Part shown: positions 23,876 to 33,339 of the stretch, piece after piece
Layout: each line of letters starts with the position of its first letter
Numbering within the stretch: the first letter of the stretch is position 1
Origin: Terrimonas pollutisoli
GTDB taxonomy: Bacteria > Bacteroidota > Bacteroidia > Chitinophagales > Chitinophagaceae
DNA: 64,000 nucleotides
NCBI RefSeq assembly: GCF_029360765.1
Contig: NZ_JARKNA010000005.1
Span: forward strand, 1 to 64,000
Reading direction: 5' to 3'
The notes under the pieces: model-generated
The model's database searches: none
The model's input: only the letters and a program-made list of their open reading frames with translations
Told to the model about the DNA's origin: nothing
Translations under genes and position numbers: made by a program

Positions 23876-23907
23876 CTTGCATAATTTAAATATCGCTGCT
23901 ATATTTG
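23876..23907 (+). promoter_or_regulatory. Bacteroidota-type promoter of the gene at 24038
   Basis: TATATTTG (23900-23907) matches the TAnnTTTG -7 box, with a TTG at about 23877-23879 as a candidate -33 element. This would leave a leader of about 125 nt. Confidence 0.5.
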
Positions 23908-24037
23908 CAAATCCATTCTTATAATACCCCTTTGATTCCCTTTCCCCTTGTTAAACCTGCGTAGTGATTCAATCAAAATTGATTTGTTCCTGATTTCATT
24001 TCATTCCCGAAAAGTTTATCATCAAATAATTTATAAC

Positions 24038-24559
24038 ATGAAAAAAATGTCATCCACCTGGCAATGGTATTTGCTTATGCCAGTTATGCTTTTTCTTTTT
24101 TCAAAGGCCGGCTATTGCCAGCATAAAGCAACCGTGGCGAAAAATACTTTTTATACGGAATGGACTTCTCAAGGTCCGGTGTATTCAATCAACTATGATA
24201 GAATTATCAGGCAGGGAGAGAAAGTGGACTATAGTGTAAGAGCAGGTTTTTCACTTCAAAAAGATGCGTTGTCATTCCCGGTTAGTCTCAGTGTAATGAC
24301 AGGGCGAAATGAGCACCATCCGGAATTTAGTTTGGCTGTTACTCCTTATATAGACCGCAGCAAGTATAAAGACCAAACAGATTCATACATTTATGTAAAC
24401 CCTGGTATTGGCTACAGGTATCAAAAATTAAATGGAGGAGTATTTATCCGGGTTGCGGCTGGCCCATCTATTTTTCTTGATCCTCCTTCTGATGATTTTT
24501 GGAGAATGGATCCTAAGTTACATGCATTTGCCAGCGCCGGAATAGGATTTAGCTTTTGA
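24038..24559 (+). CDS. Exported protein, probable small outer-membrane barrel
   Basis: A 173-residue protein with a signal peptide (about 8-30, WQWYLLMPVMLFLFSKAGYC). The mature part has alternating strands: VYSINYDRIIRQGEKVDYSV, RAGFSLQKDALSFPVSLSV, FSLAVTPYIDRSKY and IYVNPGIGYRYQKLNGGVFI, with an aromatic end (HAFASAGIGFSF) typical of an outer-membrane beta-barrel C-terminus. No named family. The ATG at 24038 is chosen since it starts the signal; the frame extends further upstream. Convergent with the aminotransferase gene, only 3 bp apart. Confidence 0.75.
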   Translation: MKKMSSTWQWYLLMPVMLFLFSKAGYCQHKATVAKNTFYTEWTSQGPVYSINYDRIIRQGEKVDYSVRAGFSLQKDALSFPVSLSVMTGRNEHHPEFSLAVTPYIDRSKYKDQTDSYIYVNPGIGYRYQKLNGGVFIRVAAGPSIFLDPPSDDFWRMDPKLHAFASAGIGFSF

Positions 24560-24562
24560 CAA

Positions 24563-25402
24563 CTATTTTTCCAGTTGCACTGAAAGATATTCTTCTTCCA
24601 TTTCAATGAAAGCGTCATTCAGCAAGGATGTTATGGGACCTGCCTGGCCATTACCTATAACAGTGTCATCAATTGTTGTGATGGGGAGCAGTCTTTTGGT
24701 GGTGCTTGTCATAAATACTTCGTCAGCGTTATACACTTCATGTAATTCAACAGGCCTTAGTTCGACAGCACATTTCTGCCGAGCCAGGTCAATCAGCTTT
24801 TTGCGGGTTATACCGGGTAGTACATTATCAGCCGGGGTAATGAGGGTATCGTCTTTAACGATAAATATATTGGAGCGTGGAAATTCGGAGACGATGCCTT
24901 GTTTATGGTACAGCACATCAGCAGCTCCCTGTTCCTTTACTTTTTGCTGCAGCCATACACCCACCAGGTAATTGACAGATTTTATTTCTGGGAGATCCCG
25001 CAGGTATTCATGGGTAATAACTTTGATGCCATTGTTGAACTTAGTGGTGTCTGTTAATTGAATTTTATGTTGTGTGATTATAAAATTTGGCGTTGACAAT
25101 TCATAGCCATCAGCGGAATATCCACCTGTGATTAAAAGGCGGACACCGGCATCGGGCCAATAATTTTTGTTTATCAATTCATGAATAATGGATTTTAATT
25201 CTTCTTTTGAATGCGGTGAGGGCAAATGCATTCCATCCATTGAATTAAAAAAGCGGTGCAGGTAATCATCCAAAAATAACGGGATATAATTTCTGGTTCT
25301 AAAAAAATCAAAGGCGCCATAACCCCGTTGAATCGAAAGATCATTTAACCGGAGGCTTGCCTTGTCCTCATCTACAAATTGTCCGTTGATAAAAACGATC
25401 AT
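24563..25402 (-). CDS. Class IV (branched-chain/D-amino acid-type) aminotransferase
   Basis: A 279-residue PLP enzyme of fold type IV. It shows INGQFVDEDKASLRLNDLSI, RGYGAFDFFRTRN, the PLP lysine in EIKSVNYLVGVWLQ (about residue 145), and the C-terminal EVFMTSTTKRLLPITTIDD. The family includes branched-chain and D-amino acid aminotransferases and 4-amino-4-deoxychorismate lyase; the short length and sequence fit a D-amino-acid or general type, but the substrate is not certain. Its start overlaps the P1 peptidase stop by 4 nt, so both are translated from one mRNA. Confidence 0.88.
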   Translation of the reverse strand: MIVFINGQFVDEDKASLRLNDLSIQRGYGAFDFFRTRNYIPLFLDDYLHRFFNSMDGMHLPSPHSKEELKSIIHELINKNYWPDAGVRLLITGGYSADGYELSTPNFIITQHKIQLTDTTKFNNGIKVITHEYLRDLPEIKSVNYLVGVWLQQKVKEQGAADVLYHKQGIVSEFPRSNIFIVKDDTLITPADNVLPGITRKKLIDLARQKCAVELRPVELHEVYNADEVFMTSTTKRLLPITTIDDTVIGNGQAGPITSLLNDAFIEMEEEYLSVQLEK

Positions 25403-26550
25403 TGCGGAATGCTTTTATATTTTTTTAATAAAGGAATTATTTGATCAAGCGGAAGGGCTTCGACGCTGCGACCATTTTTGCCTTTCATTGTCTCCGCCTT
25501 AAACAATGAATTTAATATTGCTTCCTCCGTTGCTTCAATCGCCGCCATAAAAAGAGGAGAGGTCTCATCATTGCGCAAAACATTTTCAGACTGCAATAAC
25601 TCCCTGCTTTCATGTAACACTCTTACAGACAGATGCGTGGAAAATGCAATGACATAATCACCGCTGCCATTGCTGGCAATGCCGCCTGTTTTAGCAAGAC
25701 CCATGAAAGCTCTCTTGGCCAGGCGTTCAAGATTCCGGGAATCCAGCGGAGCATCAGTTGCTACCACTATCATGCAGCTCCCATCAGCCGGATCATTCAA
25801 GCGATCTCTGAGGTAAAACTTTTTTAGTTCTTCACCTACCGGCACACCGTCAATTTGTAAGACGCCGCCAAAATTGGTTTGAACCAAAACACCCACTGTA
25901 TAGCCGCCGAGACTTTTGGGAATTACTCTAGATGATGTGCCGATTCCGCCTTTGAAACCAAAACAAACTGTACCGGTTCCTGCACCGACATTGCCTTCTG
26001 CTACGGCGCCTGTTTGCGCATTTTGAATGGCTTGTATTACATCATCATTTTTTATATGACGCCCACGGATATCATTTAAATAGCCATCATTGGTTTCTCC
26101 CACAACAGCATTCACCGATTGTACATTTTCGTTGCCAGCCTGGGACAAGGTATACCTGATAACGCCTTCGATGCCAGTTGAAACATTCAATGTATTGGTC
26201 AAAATGATTGGTGATTCAATATTTCCCAGTTCCCGTACCTGCGTAACACCGGCCAGTTTACCGAAACCATTGCCCACAAAAATAGCAGCCGGTACTTTCT
26301 GCTGAAACAAATTCCCTTCATGTGGTAAGATGGCGGTGACTCCCGTACGGACTGAATCGGCTTTGATCAATGTTGTATGACCAACCTTTACGCCGGCAAC
26401 ATCTGTTATAGCATTTAATTTCCCTTTGGCTAACACACCGATCTTTATATTATAATCTGAAAGGCGGCCACGGCTTTGTGAAAATGTTTTTTGCGCAAAA
26501 AATATTGACAGGATGAATAAAAGCGCTGAGATAAAAATTAATCGCCACAT
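25399..26550 (-). CDS. P1 family peptidase (DmpA-like aminopeptidase), exported
   Basis: A 383-residue protein with an N-terminal signal peptide (about 4-24, LIFISALLFILSIFFAQKTF). The DmpA fold is clear: LNAITDVAGVKVGHTTL, LPHEGNLFQQKVPAAIFVGN, NVGAGTGTVCFGFKGGIGTS with the Ser of the self-cleavage site, and SGDYVIAFSTHLS. Members are N-terminal-nucleophile hydrolases that process themselves into two chains and release N-terminal amino acids, with activity on D- or beta-amino acids. Its operon with a class IV aminotransferase suggests use of D-amino acids or cell-wall peptides, which is inference. Confidence 0.9.
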   Translation of the reverse strand: MWRLIFISALLFILSIFFAQKTFSQSRGRLSDYNIKIGVLAKGKLNAITDVAGVKVGHTTLIKADSVRTGVTAILPHEGNLFQQKVPAAIFVGNGFGKLAGVTQVRELGNIESPIILTNTLNVSTGIEGVIRYTLSQAGNENVQSVNAVVGETNDGYLNDIRGRHIKNDDVIQAIQNAQTGAVAEGNVGAGTGTVCFGFKGGIGTSSRVIPKSLGGYTVGVLVQTNFGGVLQIDGVPVGEELKKFYLRDRLNDPADGSCMIVVATDAPLDSRNLERLAKRAFMGLAKTGGIASNGSGDYVIAFSTHLSVRVLHESRELLQSENVLRNDETSPLFMAAIEATEEAILNSLFKAETMKGKNGRSVEALPLDQIIPLLKKYKSIPQ

Positions 26551-26561
26551 TTAATTTCCAT

Positions 26562-29264
26562 TTATTTCCATTCAAACTTATACAAACCTGCTGGTAGGAT
26601 ACGGACAAATTTTTCGTCCCGGGTATGTATCCTCTTTCCGTTTTCGTACAGTAGTTGGCTTTTTATCTTCGGTAACTTAATTGTTGCAGTAGAATTAGGC
26701 GGCACTACAACCGTATAAACGATGCTGCTATTTTCCTTTTTCCAGGATGAAACAATTTTTCCATAAGGTCCATCATGCGAAGCTTCAAACTGATCAAGCC
26801 CTTCGACAAAATGCGGCTCCAGCAAAATATTTTTAAAACCCGGCTGTTGCGGATCTGGCTTTATACCCCCCGGTCCTTTATATAGCCATGCGCCAATTTC
26901 GCCAAACATAATATGGTTCCTTGATATATCCGATTTGGCATCGATAGGCCAGTTTTCATATAAGGTAGTAGCTCCATTTTTCATCCACCATCCCCACGAA
27001 GGAAATGTTTCCTGCGATGCTACTTTGTATGCAAGATCAGCATAACCGTTTTCACTCAATGCATTCAGAATGGCTTTTGTACCCAGCAGACCGACGTCAA
27101 TATGATTGCCATCTTCCTGAACACGTTTGGCAAGATTGGCAGCAACTTTTGTTCGTAGTTCTTCCGGGACAATATTCCAAAACAACGGAACACTTTGTTC
27201 TGTTTGAATACCCGTACCGTAGATACCGCTATTTGTATCCAGGTATTTTTTATTGATCGCATTTTTGATCGTCGTGGCCAATGCTGAATATTTTTTATAA
27301 TCTTCCGGCTTACCCAACAATTTAGCGGCATTCGCCAATATGCTTGCATCTGCAAAATAATATGCAGAGGAAGTCAATTCAACCGGTGCTTTTGATTTTA
27401 CAGGCACCCAGTCACCCAATCCCCATGTGGTAAGCCCTGATGGATACAAGTCATTAATATGATCAACGTATCGCTTGATATTGTCATAGCAATCGGCCAG
27501 TATTTTTTGATCGCCATAAAACAAATAGAGATTCCACGGAATGATGGCGATAGTGCTGGTCCAATCAGGCCCGTTGCCCCATTCATATCCCCAACCATCG
27601 GTGGGAATAATGGAAGGCAGTACACCATTGGGTTGCTGTTCATCACGGTGATCGGCCATCCATTTTTCATATATGGTGATCGCATCAAAATTGTAAAGCC
27701 CTGTTTCTACTGCAATATGTGCATCACCTGTCCAACCATTTTTCTCCCGCTGCGGGCAATCTGTTGGATAACCAAACAGGTTTGACAAATAGGAGCTGTT
27801 GGTTGCCCGCCAAATTTGATTGATGATTTCATTGGTTGAACTGACCAGGCCAATAGCCGGCACATCGCTGTGCATAAAATAACCGGTAAGATCATCTTTC
27901 AAAAGATCGATGGGCTTATTGCTGGTTACTTCTACATACTGAAAACCTTTATAATTAAACCGGGGCATGAATCGTTGTTCACCCTTTCCATTTAAAATAA
28001 AAATATCTGTCTGAAATGGATCGCTGTTGTCCGTTGGCCGGTAATGAACATCAATATTGGACTGATCAACATGACCATTGGGATATATTCGCTCGCCATG
28101 TTTCAAACGGATCATCGTTCCTGCATCACCGTTTATTTTCAATTCACTGACGCCGGCAATATTTCTTCCCAAATCAAATACCCAGGTGGTATCATTGATC
28201 TTGTTAAACCTGCTTGTCATGATCTTTTCTACATTACGAATAGGATGCAACACCTGTGCAACAATATTTGATGAAGGAGCGGTTCTGAAAATAATATTTT
28301 TCCAGGCTGAATCATTGAATGCAATTGTATTCCAACCCGGCTGTTCTAATCGTGAGTCATAGTGTTCGGCAGTGTAAATGCTGTTAAAGATGACCGGGCC
28401 CAATGATGTTTTCCAACTCTTGTCGGTGCTGATCGTTTCCGCTGATCCATCTTCGTACACTATCCGCAGGTCCAGGCAAAAAGTTGGTCTTGCCCGCCAA
28501 GGCGCTTCATGAAAAAACCAAACGGCAGTAGATTGATGATTATACCATCCATTACCCAACAATACACCCAAAACATTTTGACCATTTTGTAAATAACCCG
28601 TCACATCATGCGTTACGTATAAATTACGCCGGTCAAAACGTGTATACATCGGATCGAGGCGATGATCGCCGATTATTTTCCCGTTAATTGATAGCTCATA
28701 CAATCCGGCTACAGCAATATATACCCGGGCTGATTTTATTTTTTTATTACCTGAAAATGATTTTCTGAAATACGGCGCTTGTTTGATGCTAATATCCCTT
28801 GTGTCGCTGATCCAGGCGCCTTTCCAGTTTTTCTTATCCATCATCCCTGTTTCAAAGCTGTTTACAGTGGAAAGCCTGCCTGGCTTACCATCTTTATCCC
28901 AAACTTTTACCGCCCAAAAATAACGGGTGAAAGGAGAGAGGGCCTTGCCTTTATAGATTATTAATTGATCGGATGAGCTAATGCGGGCCGTTTGCCAGCT
29001 ATTGCCAACACCCTTAGTGATTGCTAAGGAGTCAGTTCCGGCAAAAATCTGCCAGGCTGTTTGCCTGGCATTTATTCCTTCATCTTTCAGCTTCCAGCTC
29101 AGGCGTGGATTCGCTGCATCAATGCCTATTGGATTGACAAGATAATCGCATTGCAATGCAACAGGCAAACAGGAAGATTGAGAAAAAGAGATGAGACAGG
29201 AAAAAATAAAAAGCAGAATTAAAACCGTTTTTTTATAACGGGTCAGGTAGTAAGCAAGCCTCAT
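26562..29264 (-). CDS. Alpha-L-rhamnosidase (GH78)
   Basis: A 900-residue exported enzyme: signal peptide (about 11-30, KTVLILLFIFSCLISFSQ), then the GH78 order of N-terminal domains (LSWKLKDEGINARQTAWQIF, KAPYFRKSF-like strands) and the (alpha/alpha)6 catalytic barrel. The barrel signature is YPTDCPQREKNGWTGDAHIA followed by GWGYEWGNGPDWTSTIAIIP; Asp and Glu in these stretches fit the general acid and base. It removes terminal alpha-L-rhamnose from plant polysaccharides and glycosides. The start at 29264 places the signal at the N-terminus. It is the first gene of the three-gene operon ending at 24563. Confidence 0.93.
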   Translation of the reverse strand: MRLAYYLTRYKKTVLILLFIFSCLISFSQSSCLPVALQCDYLVNPIGIDAANPRLSWKLKDEGINARQTAWQIFAGTDSLAITKGVGNSWQTARISSSDQLIIYKGKALSPFTRYFWAVKVWDKDGKPGRLSTVNSFETGMMDKKNWKGAWISDTRDISIKQAPYFRKSFSGNKKIKSARVYIAVAGLYELSINGKIIGDHRLDPMYTRFDRRNLYVTHDVTGYLQNGQNVLGVLLGNGWYNHQSTAVWFFHEAPWRARPTFCLDLRIVYEDGSAETISTDKSWKTSLGPVIFNSIYTAEHYDSRLEQPGWNTIAFNDSAWKNIIFRTAPSSNIVAQVLHPIRNVEKIMTSRFNKINDTTWVFDLGRNIAGVSELKINGDAGTMIRLKHGERIYPNGHVDQSNIDVHYRPTDNSDPFQTDIFILNGKGEQRFMPRFNYKGFQYVEVTSNKPIDLLKDDLTGYFMHSDVPAIGLVSSTNEIINQIWRATNSSYLSNLFGYPTDCPQREKNGWTGDAHIAVETGLYNFDAITIYEKWMADHRDEQQPNGVLPSIIPTDGWGYEWGNGPDWTSTIAIIPWNLYLFYGDQKILADCYDNIKRYVDHINDLYPSGLTTWGLGDWVPVKSKAPVELTSSAYYFADASILANAAKLLGKPEDYKKYSALATTIKNAINKKYLDTNSGIYGTGIQTEQSVPLFWNIVPEELRTKVAANLAKRVQEDGNHIDVGLLGTKAILNALSENGYADLAYKVASQETFPSWGWWMKNGATTLYENWPIDAKSDISRNHIMFGEIGAWLYKGPGGIKPDPQQPGFKNILLEPHFVEGLDQFEASHDGPYGKIVSSWKKENSSIVYTVVVPPNSTATIKLPKIKSQLLYENGKRIHTRDEKFVRILPAGLYKFEWK

Positions 29265-29328
29265 CAATATTGATTTTTTATCTGGATATAAAACTAAGCA
29301 ACAGACAAGATATCCGATATAAAACAAA

Positions 29329-29354
29329 CAAGCCCCGCTGAATGGCGAGGCTTG
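29329..29354 (-). terminator. Terminator after the aldolase gene
   Basis: CAAGCCCCGC and GCGAGGCTTG pair with one mismatch around a 6-nt loop. On the minus strand, T-rich TTTGTTTT follows. It lies 9 bp beyond the stop of the aldolase gene (29363) and separates it from the rhamnosidase operon. Confidence 0.75.
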
Positions 29355-29362
29355 CTGATTTT

Positions 29363-30430
29363 TTATGCATTCCGGTTGATACAATTGAGATCTTCAAAAG
29401 CAACCTCCAAACGCTTGATGAAGGTTTCTTCTCCTTTACGAAGCCATACACGGGGATCGTAATATTTTTTATTGGGAGAATCCGCACCGGAAGGGTTACC
29501 CAACTGTCCTTGCAAATAGGCTTCATTCTTTTTGTAATTGTCCAGCACACCTTCCCAGAAAGCCCATTGAAGATCGGTATCAAGATTCATTTTGATGGCA
29601 CCATAACCGATCGCTTCACGGATTTGGTGTTGAGGCGAACCGCTACCACCATGAAACACGAAATAAACAGGCTTAGCACCGGTTTTCAAATTCTTTTCAA
29701 TATAAACCTGGCTGTTGTTTAATATTTCAGGACGCAATTCCACGTTGCCCGGTTTATATACTCCATGCACATTACCAAAAGCAGCAGCAACGGTAAACAA
29801 ATTACCTACTTTGCTTAACTCTGTGTAAGAGTACGCCACATGCTCTGGTTGTGTATACAATTTATCATTTTCCACGTCGCTGTTGTCAACACCGTCTTCT
29901 TCACCACCGGTAACACCTAATTCAATCTCGATGCTCATTCCGAGTGGTTTCATTCTTTTGTAGAACTCTACCGAGGTTTGAATATTTTCTTCCAATGGCT
30001 CTTCGCTAAGATCCAACATGTGTGAGCTAAAAAGGGGCTGGCCTTTTTCTTTGTAAAATTGTTCACCGGCATCGAGCAAACCACTGATCCAGGGTAGCCA
30101 TTTTTTTGCTGCATGGTCAGTGTGCAATATAACGGGCACACCATAATATTTTGCAACATTGTGAATATGCAGGGCACCGGAAATACCACCGGAAATGTTA
30201 GCCTGCAGTTTATCGTTTGGCATTCCCTTACCGGCCATAAATTGCGCACCCCCATTGGAAAATTGAATGATAACAGGTGAGTTGACTTTTGCAGCAGCTT
30301 CTAATGTGGCATTAATCGTGTTGGTGCCAGTGGTGTTTACAGCAGGTAAAGCAAATTGGTTGTCTTTCGCATCTTTGTAAAGGGCTTCCAGTTCTTCACC
30401 GAAAAGGACCCCGGCTTTGTACTTTTTCAT
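29363..30430 (-). CDS. fbaA: Class II fructose-bisphosphate aldolase
   Basis: A 355-residue zinc-dependent aldolase of the long (E. coli FbaA-like) class IIA type. HTDHAAKKW (103-111) carries the catalytic Asp and zinc-binding His; other features are SSHMLDLSEEPLEENI, ELGVTGGEEDGVDNS (Glu and Gly of the active-site loop), FGNVHGVYKPGNVEL with a zinc His, and FVFHGGSGSPQHQIREAI near 260-277. It cleaves fructose 1,6-bisphosphate in glycolysis or makes it in gluconeogenesis, in the cytosol. The ATG at 30430 is chosen (MKKYKAGVLFG); the frame extends another 17 codons without family similarity. Single-gene unit. Confidence 0.96.
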   Translation of the reverse strand: MKKYKAGVLFGEELEALYKDAKDNQFALPAVNTTGTNTINATLEAAAKVNSPVIIQFSNGGAQFMAGKGMPNDKLQANISGGISGALHIHNVAKYYGVPVILHTDHAAKKWLPWISGLLDAGEQFYKEKGQPLFSSHMLDLSEEPLEENIQTSVEFYKRMKPLGMSIEIELGVTGGEEDGVDNSDVENDKLYTQPEHVAYSYTELSKVGNLFTVAAAFGNVHGVYKPGNVELRPEILNNSQVYIEKNLKTGAKPVYFVFHGGSGSPQHQIREAIGYGAIKMNLDTDLQWAFWEGVLDNYKKNEAYLQGQLGNPSGADSPNKKYYDPRVWLRKGEETFIKRLEVAFEDLNCINRNA

Positions 30431-30614
30431 TGCAACAGTTTCTTCTTTAAGTAAAATAATTGGTTTTAAAAGAGGCAGCAACCGTAAAAAGAGCCGCTAA
30501 TATAGTTTATTTATCATTAGTGTAGGGAGTCTGCAGATGATCAGCGTATTATAAAAGCAAACAATCGTAAGGGTTTAATTAATGTAAAATCACATTCCCT
30601 TTAAGAGACAGGGG

Positions 30615-31721
30615 TTAATCACTGTCTTTCCCAACATTTCGCTGAACCAACAACAAGTTTTTTTGCAGCGTTTGTTTTAAGTGCCTTTTTACAACTTGTC
30701 CCATCGATTGACACTTATTGAAGGTTGTAGTATGCAGGTGAGCATTCAGTTCTTGTTTCAATTGTTCAACTTTTTCAGGCACAGATATTTTATCCAATGA
30801 CATGATATCCAACAGTTCTTTGATACGATAGCGGGAGGAAGCCAACCTGAAAGTGATCATGGTTCTTTCTTCTGCCTGGTACTGTGCGATGGATTCTTTA
30901 TTCAAATGTTTCAGGCAAAGATCGACATACGGATAATTCTCTTTAAAAAACTGTGGCAGGTACAAGTTCTTTCTTCCTTCATAGGACTGCTGATCGAAAT
31001 CAATGGCACGAATGCGATATTGATAATCCTCTATATCAGGTGTGATGTCGATCACAAAATTATAGCTCCGCATGTCACCCAGTAACCGAACAAAACATCG
31101 CTCATTGAACTTCACAAATTCCTTAGCTAATCTTATGAGGTTGATATTGGGATCGTTCTTCAACTGCTGAATGAATACATCACCCGGTATTCCCGGAATA
31201 TGCTCTTCCACCAAAGTATTCTCGCAGGTAAAAAAAGTAATGCGGTTAGGAGAGAGTATATGTTCTAATTCCAAACCGTAAATGCGGGATGCATCTGCTA
31301 TCTTGATATAATAATGATCGTAATTGTCATTGTATTTATTGACAATGCGGATGCGAAACGGATGTGAGTTACCAAATGTGCAATAATCAATTCGTGCTAC
31401 GTCCAGGTGGCTGGTGAAAGTAAAATCCCCTTCCGTTTTCAGAATCGCATAAATTTTTACCAGCCCGTCACGGATAAAATCCCAATCTCTTTTATCATAA
31501 ATGGTTTTTTCCCAAAGCGTATCACGGCCATTTTTGTCTTTGATAGGAACGGAAAACGTATAATGCAAAAGATCTTTATACAACACAGGAAGCTTTACTT
31601 CCCGGCCATGGTGTTTTAGATAGGAGCGAAGCGCCGCATTGACCGGGAACATGGGCTTTTTCCGGGAAGGCTTATCCACTTTCGTTTTTTCCAGGTCATT
31701 ATCATGGTCTGCAAAACTCAT
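30615..31721 (-). CDS. Unknown protein with kinase-like motifs
   Basis: A 368-residue soluble protein that I do not recognise as a named family. Its middle resembles a protein-kinase-like fold: YIKIADASRIYGLELEH (138-154) could supply the ATP-binding Lys and the paired Glu, LVEEHIPGIPGD (170-181) looks like a hinge, RLLGDMRSYNFVI (212-224) looks like a catalytic loop with Asp and Asn, and AIDFDQQS (239-246) looks like the metal-binding DFD. The C-terminal 110 residues are helical. If the match is real, it would act on a small molecule or protein in the cytosol. The genes around it give no clue. Confidence 0.6.
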   Translation of the reverse strand: MSFADHDNDLEKTKVDKPSRKKPMFPVNAALRSYLKHHGREVKLPVLYKDLLHYTFSVPIKDKNGRDTLWEKTIYDKRDWDFIRDGLVKIYAILKTEGDFTFTSHLDVARIDYCTFGNSHPFRIRIVNKYNDNYDHYYIKIADASRIYGLELEHILSPNRITFFTCENTLVEEHIPGIPGDVFIQQLKNDPNINLIRLAKEFVKFNERCFVRLLGDMRSYNFVIDITPDIEDYQYRIRAIDFDQQSYEGRKNLYLPQFFKENYPYVDLCLKHLNKESIAQYQAEERTMITFRLASSRYRIKELLDIMSLDKISVPEKVEQLKQELNAHLHTTTFNKCQSMGQVVKRHLKQTLQKNLLLVQRNVGKDSD

Positions 31722-31809
31722 GAGGGGAAGTTACGAATCCTTCGGCAAACCCAGGGAGACTCACAAGCGCAGACCAATTGCTAACTGAAAATTGTCACCT
31801 GCAAACTAT

Positions 31810-32601
31810 TCAACTCTCAATCATTAAGCGCTGCAATTCTAAAAAATATCGCGGTGCATATTGTAGCCGGCTACCATACCAGCTAAACATTTCACCATCC
31901 ACCAACAAGATCTTTGTACCAGGTAGGTGAGGTTGCAATTGATCGATATGTTTTTGTTTGAATGGAAATGGTTCAGATGAAAGCAGAAGAAATTCCAGGT
32001 TTTCCTTTTGCAGGTCATCAATCCTTACTTCAGGATAACGGATTTTATTAGCAAATATGTTTTCATAACCTGCTATGTCCAACATGGAGTTGATGAATGT
32101 ATCACCGCCAATTGTCATATACGGATCATTCCAGATCAGGTAAGCGGTTCGGGGTTTTGTATTTTTTTTCGGCAGTTGGGCAAAGTTTGATTTGATCAGT
32201 GTGATCAGTGATTGGGCTTTGTCATTGGTATTAGTCATCAGCCCCACCTGTTCGATCATTTGGTAAGCATCCTCCAGGTCATTCACATCACTTACCCAAA
32301 CGGGATAAGAATTCGCAAGCTCTTCCACCTGTTCTTTTACATTTTCTTCTTTGTTGGCGATGATCAGCTCAGGCTCTAATTGATGTATAGCTGAAAGATT
32401 GATTTTTTTTGTTCCGCCCACACGGGTTTTGGAATAAAACCATTCGGCCGGGTGAACGCAAAATTTGGTGATGCCGACCACTTCTTCGTCGAGGCCGAGG
32501 TCAAATAATAATTCTGTTTGTGAGGGAACTAAGGAAACGATACGTCTTGGGGTAGAAGTAAGGGAGACGGTTCTTCCTGTTTGATCTGTAAAAGAAAACA
32601 T
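31810..32601 (-). CDS. BtuF/FhuD-like helical-backbone metal-receptor protein, no signal peptide
   Basis: A 263-residue protein with the substrate-binding fold of cobalamin and siderophore transporters: RRIVSLVPSQTELLFDLGLD, VVGITKFCVHPAEWFY, KINLSAIHQLEPELIIANKE, and the second lobe AYLIWNDPYMTIGGDTFINS, with LQYAPRYFLELQRL at the end. Such proteins normally sit in the periplasm, but this one starts directly at the domain (MFSFTDQTGRTVSLTSTPRR) with no signal or lipobox, and no permease or ATPase gene is near. A cytosolic role is therefore likely. Alternatively the real start was missed, but no hydrophobic stretch lies upstream. Confidence 0.82.
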   Translation of the reverse strand: MFSFTDQTGRTVSLTSTPRRIVSLVPSQTELLFDLGLDEEVVGITKFCVHPAEWFYSKTRVGGTKKINLSAIHQLEPELIIANKEENVKEQVEELANSYPVWVSDVNDLEDAYQMIEQVGLMTNTNDKAQSLITLIKSNFAQLPKKNTKPRTAYLIWNDPYMTIGGDTFINSMLDIAGYENIFANKIRYPEVRIDDLQKENLEFLLLSSEPFPFKQKHIDQLQPHLPGTKILLVDGEMFSWYGSRLQYAPRYFLELQRLMIES

Positions 32602-33339
32602 TAGCTGTTTTGCTGCAATTTATACCAATTAGATTTGAGAAAGAGTCATTCATCAATCTCTTTCTCAAATCAGCATTGGCGTCGCCCGTCCTTGAGTGAA
32701 TAACTTTATAATTATAATGAGGTTGGTATAAGCAAAGAGCTTGGTAGAGAGGGTCTTTATCACCGCGCCTCCTGCTAAAAACGTTGTTTGTAGCAGGAGG
32801 GGTTCCGGATTGTCAATTTCTTTTCATGGATTTGGACACGGTGACTTGCGTTCGTTCTTCAGGGACTGGATTTGGTTTTCCTGGTCTTGGATTTGGATGG
32901 TCTTCGTAAGGATCGTTGAATCGGTTTTCTCCAGGATTTTGGTTCGCTTTTCTAAGGATGTTGGATCTTATATATTCTTTGAACTAAATCGTAAAAGTAA
33001 AAGTAGAAGTTGATTGATACTGGATTTCGAATCGTTTGGTTTTCTAAGGATTGGGTTTTAAAATTAAATCGATACTTGGACGGTTGGTTTTTATCTGGAT
33101 GATATTGGACTAATGATTGAATCAATTCAATCAACTTCTGAAACAAAAATAATTGTGATTCCTTTAGCATCATAGCGCAAAACTGCCCTACTTTATGATG
33201 TCAGTATTTCCTGTAACAATGGTAAATGGACCAGTTTTTAGTTGCGGAAAAAGCAACAGAAAGAATGGTATTTATACGAAAAAAGCTGGTGCAAACATTA
33301 CCAGCCTTGTTTTAAATCAACTGTAGCGGTATTGTGTGG
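32602..33339. other. 738-bp gap, strongly strand-skewed and repetitive
   Basis: No convincing gene. The plus strand is rich in G and T, with many loosely repeated GGATTT, TGGTTTT and CTAAGGATT units between about 32,800 and 33,060. The two-fold motif TGATTGAAT-ATTCAATCA lies near 33,113-33,132. One minus-strand frame of about 60 codons includes NPGENRFNDPYEDHPNPRPG and ends in SMKRN, but has no usable start codon, and its Pro/Asn bias follows the skew. Confidence 0.4.

Noticed and set aside
32741..33013. 90-codon plus-strand frame in the skewed gap
   Set aside because: Composition follows the G/T skew (many Phe, Trp, Ser, Val); no start signal or domain.
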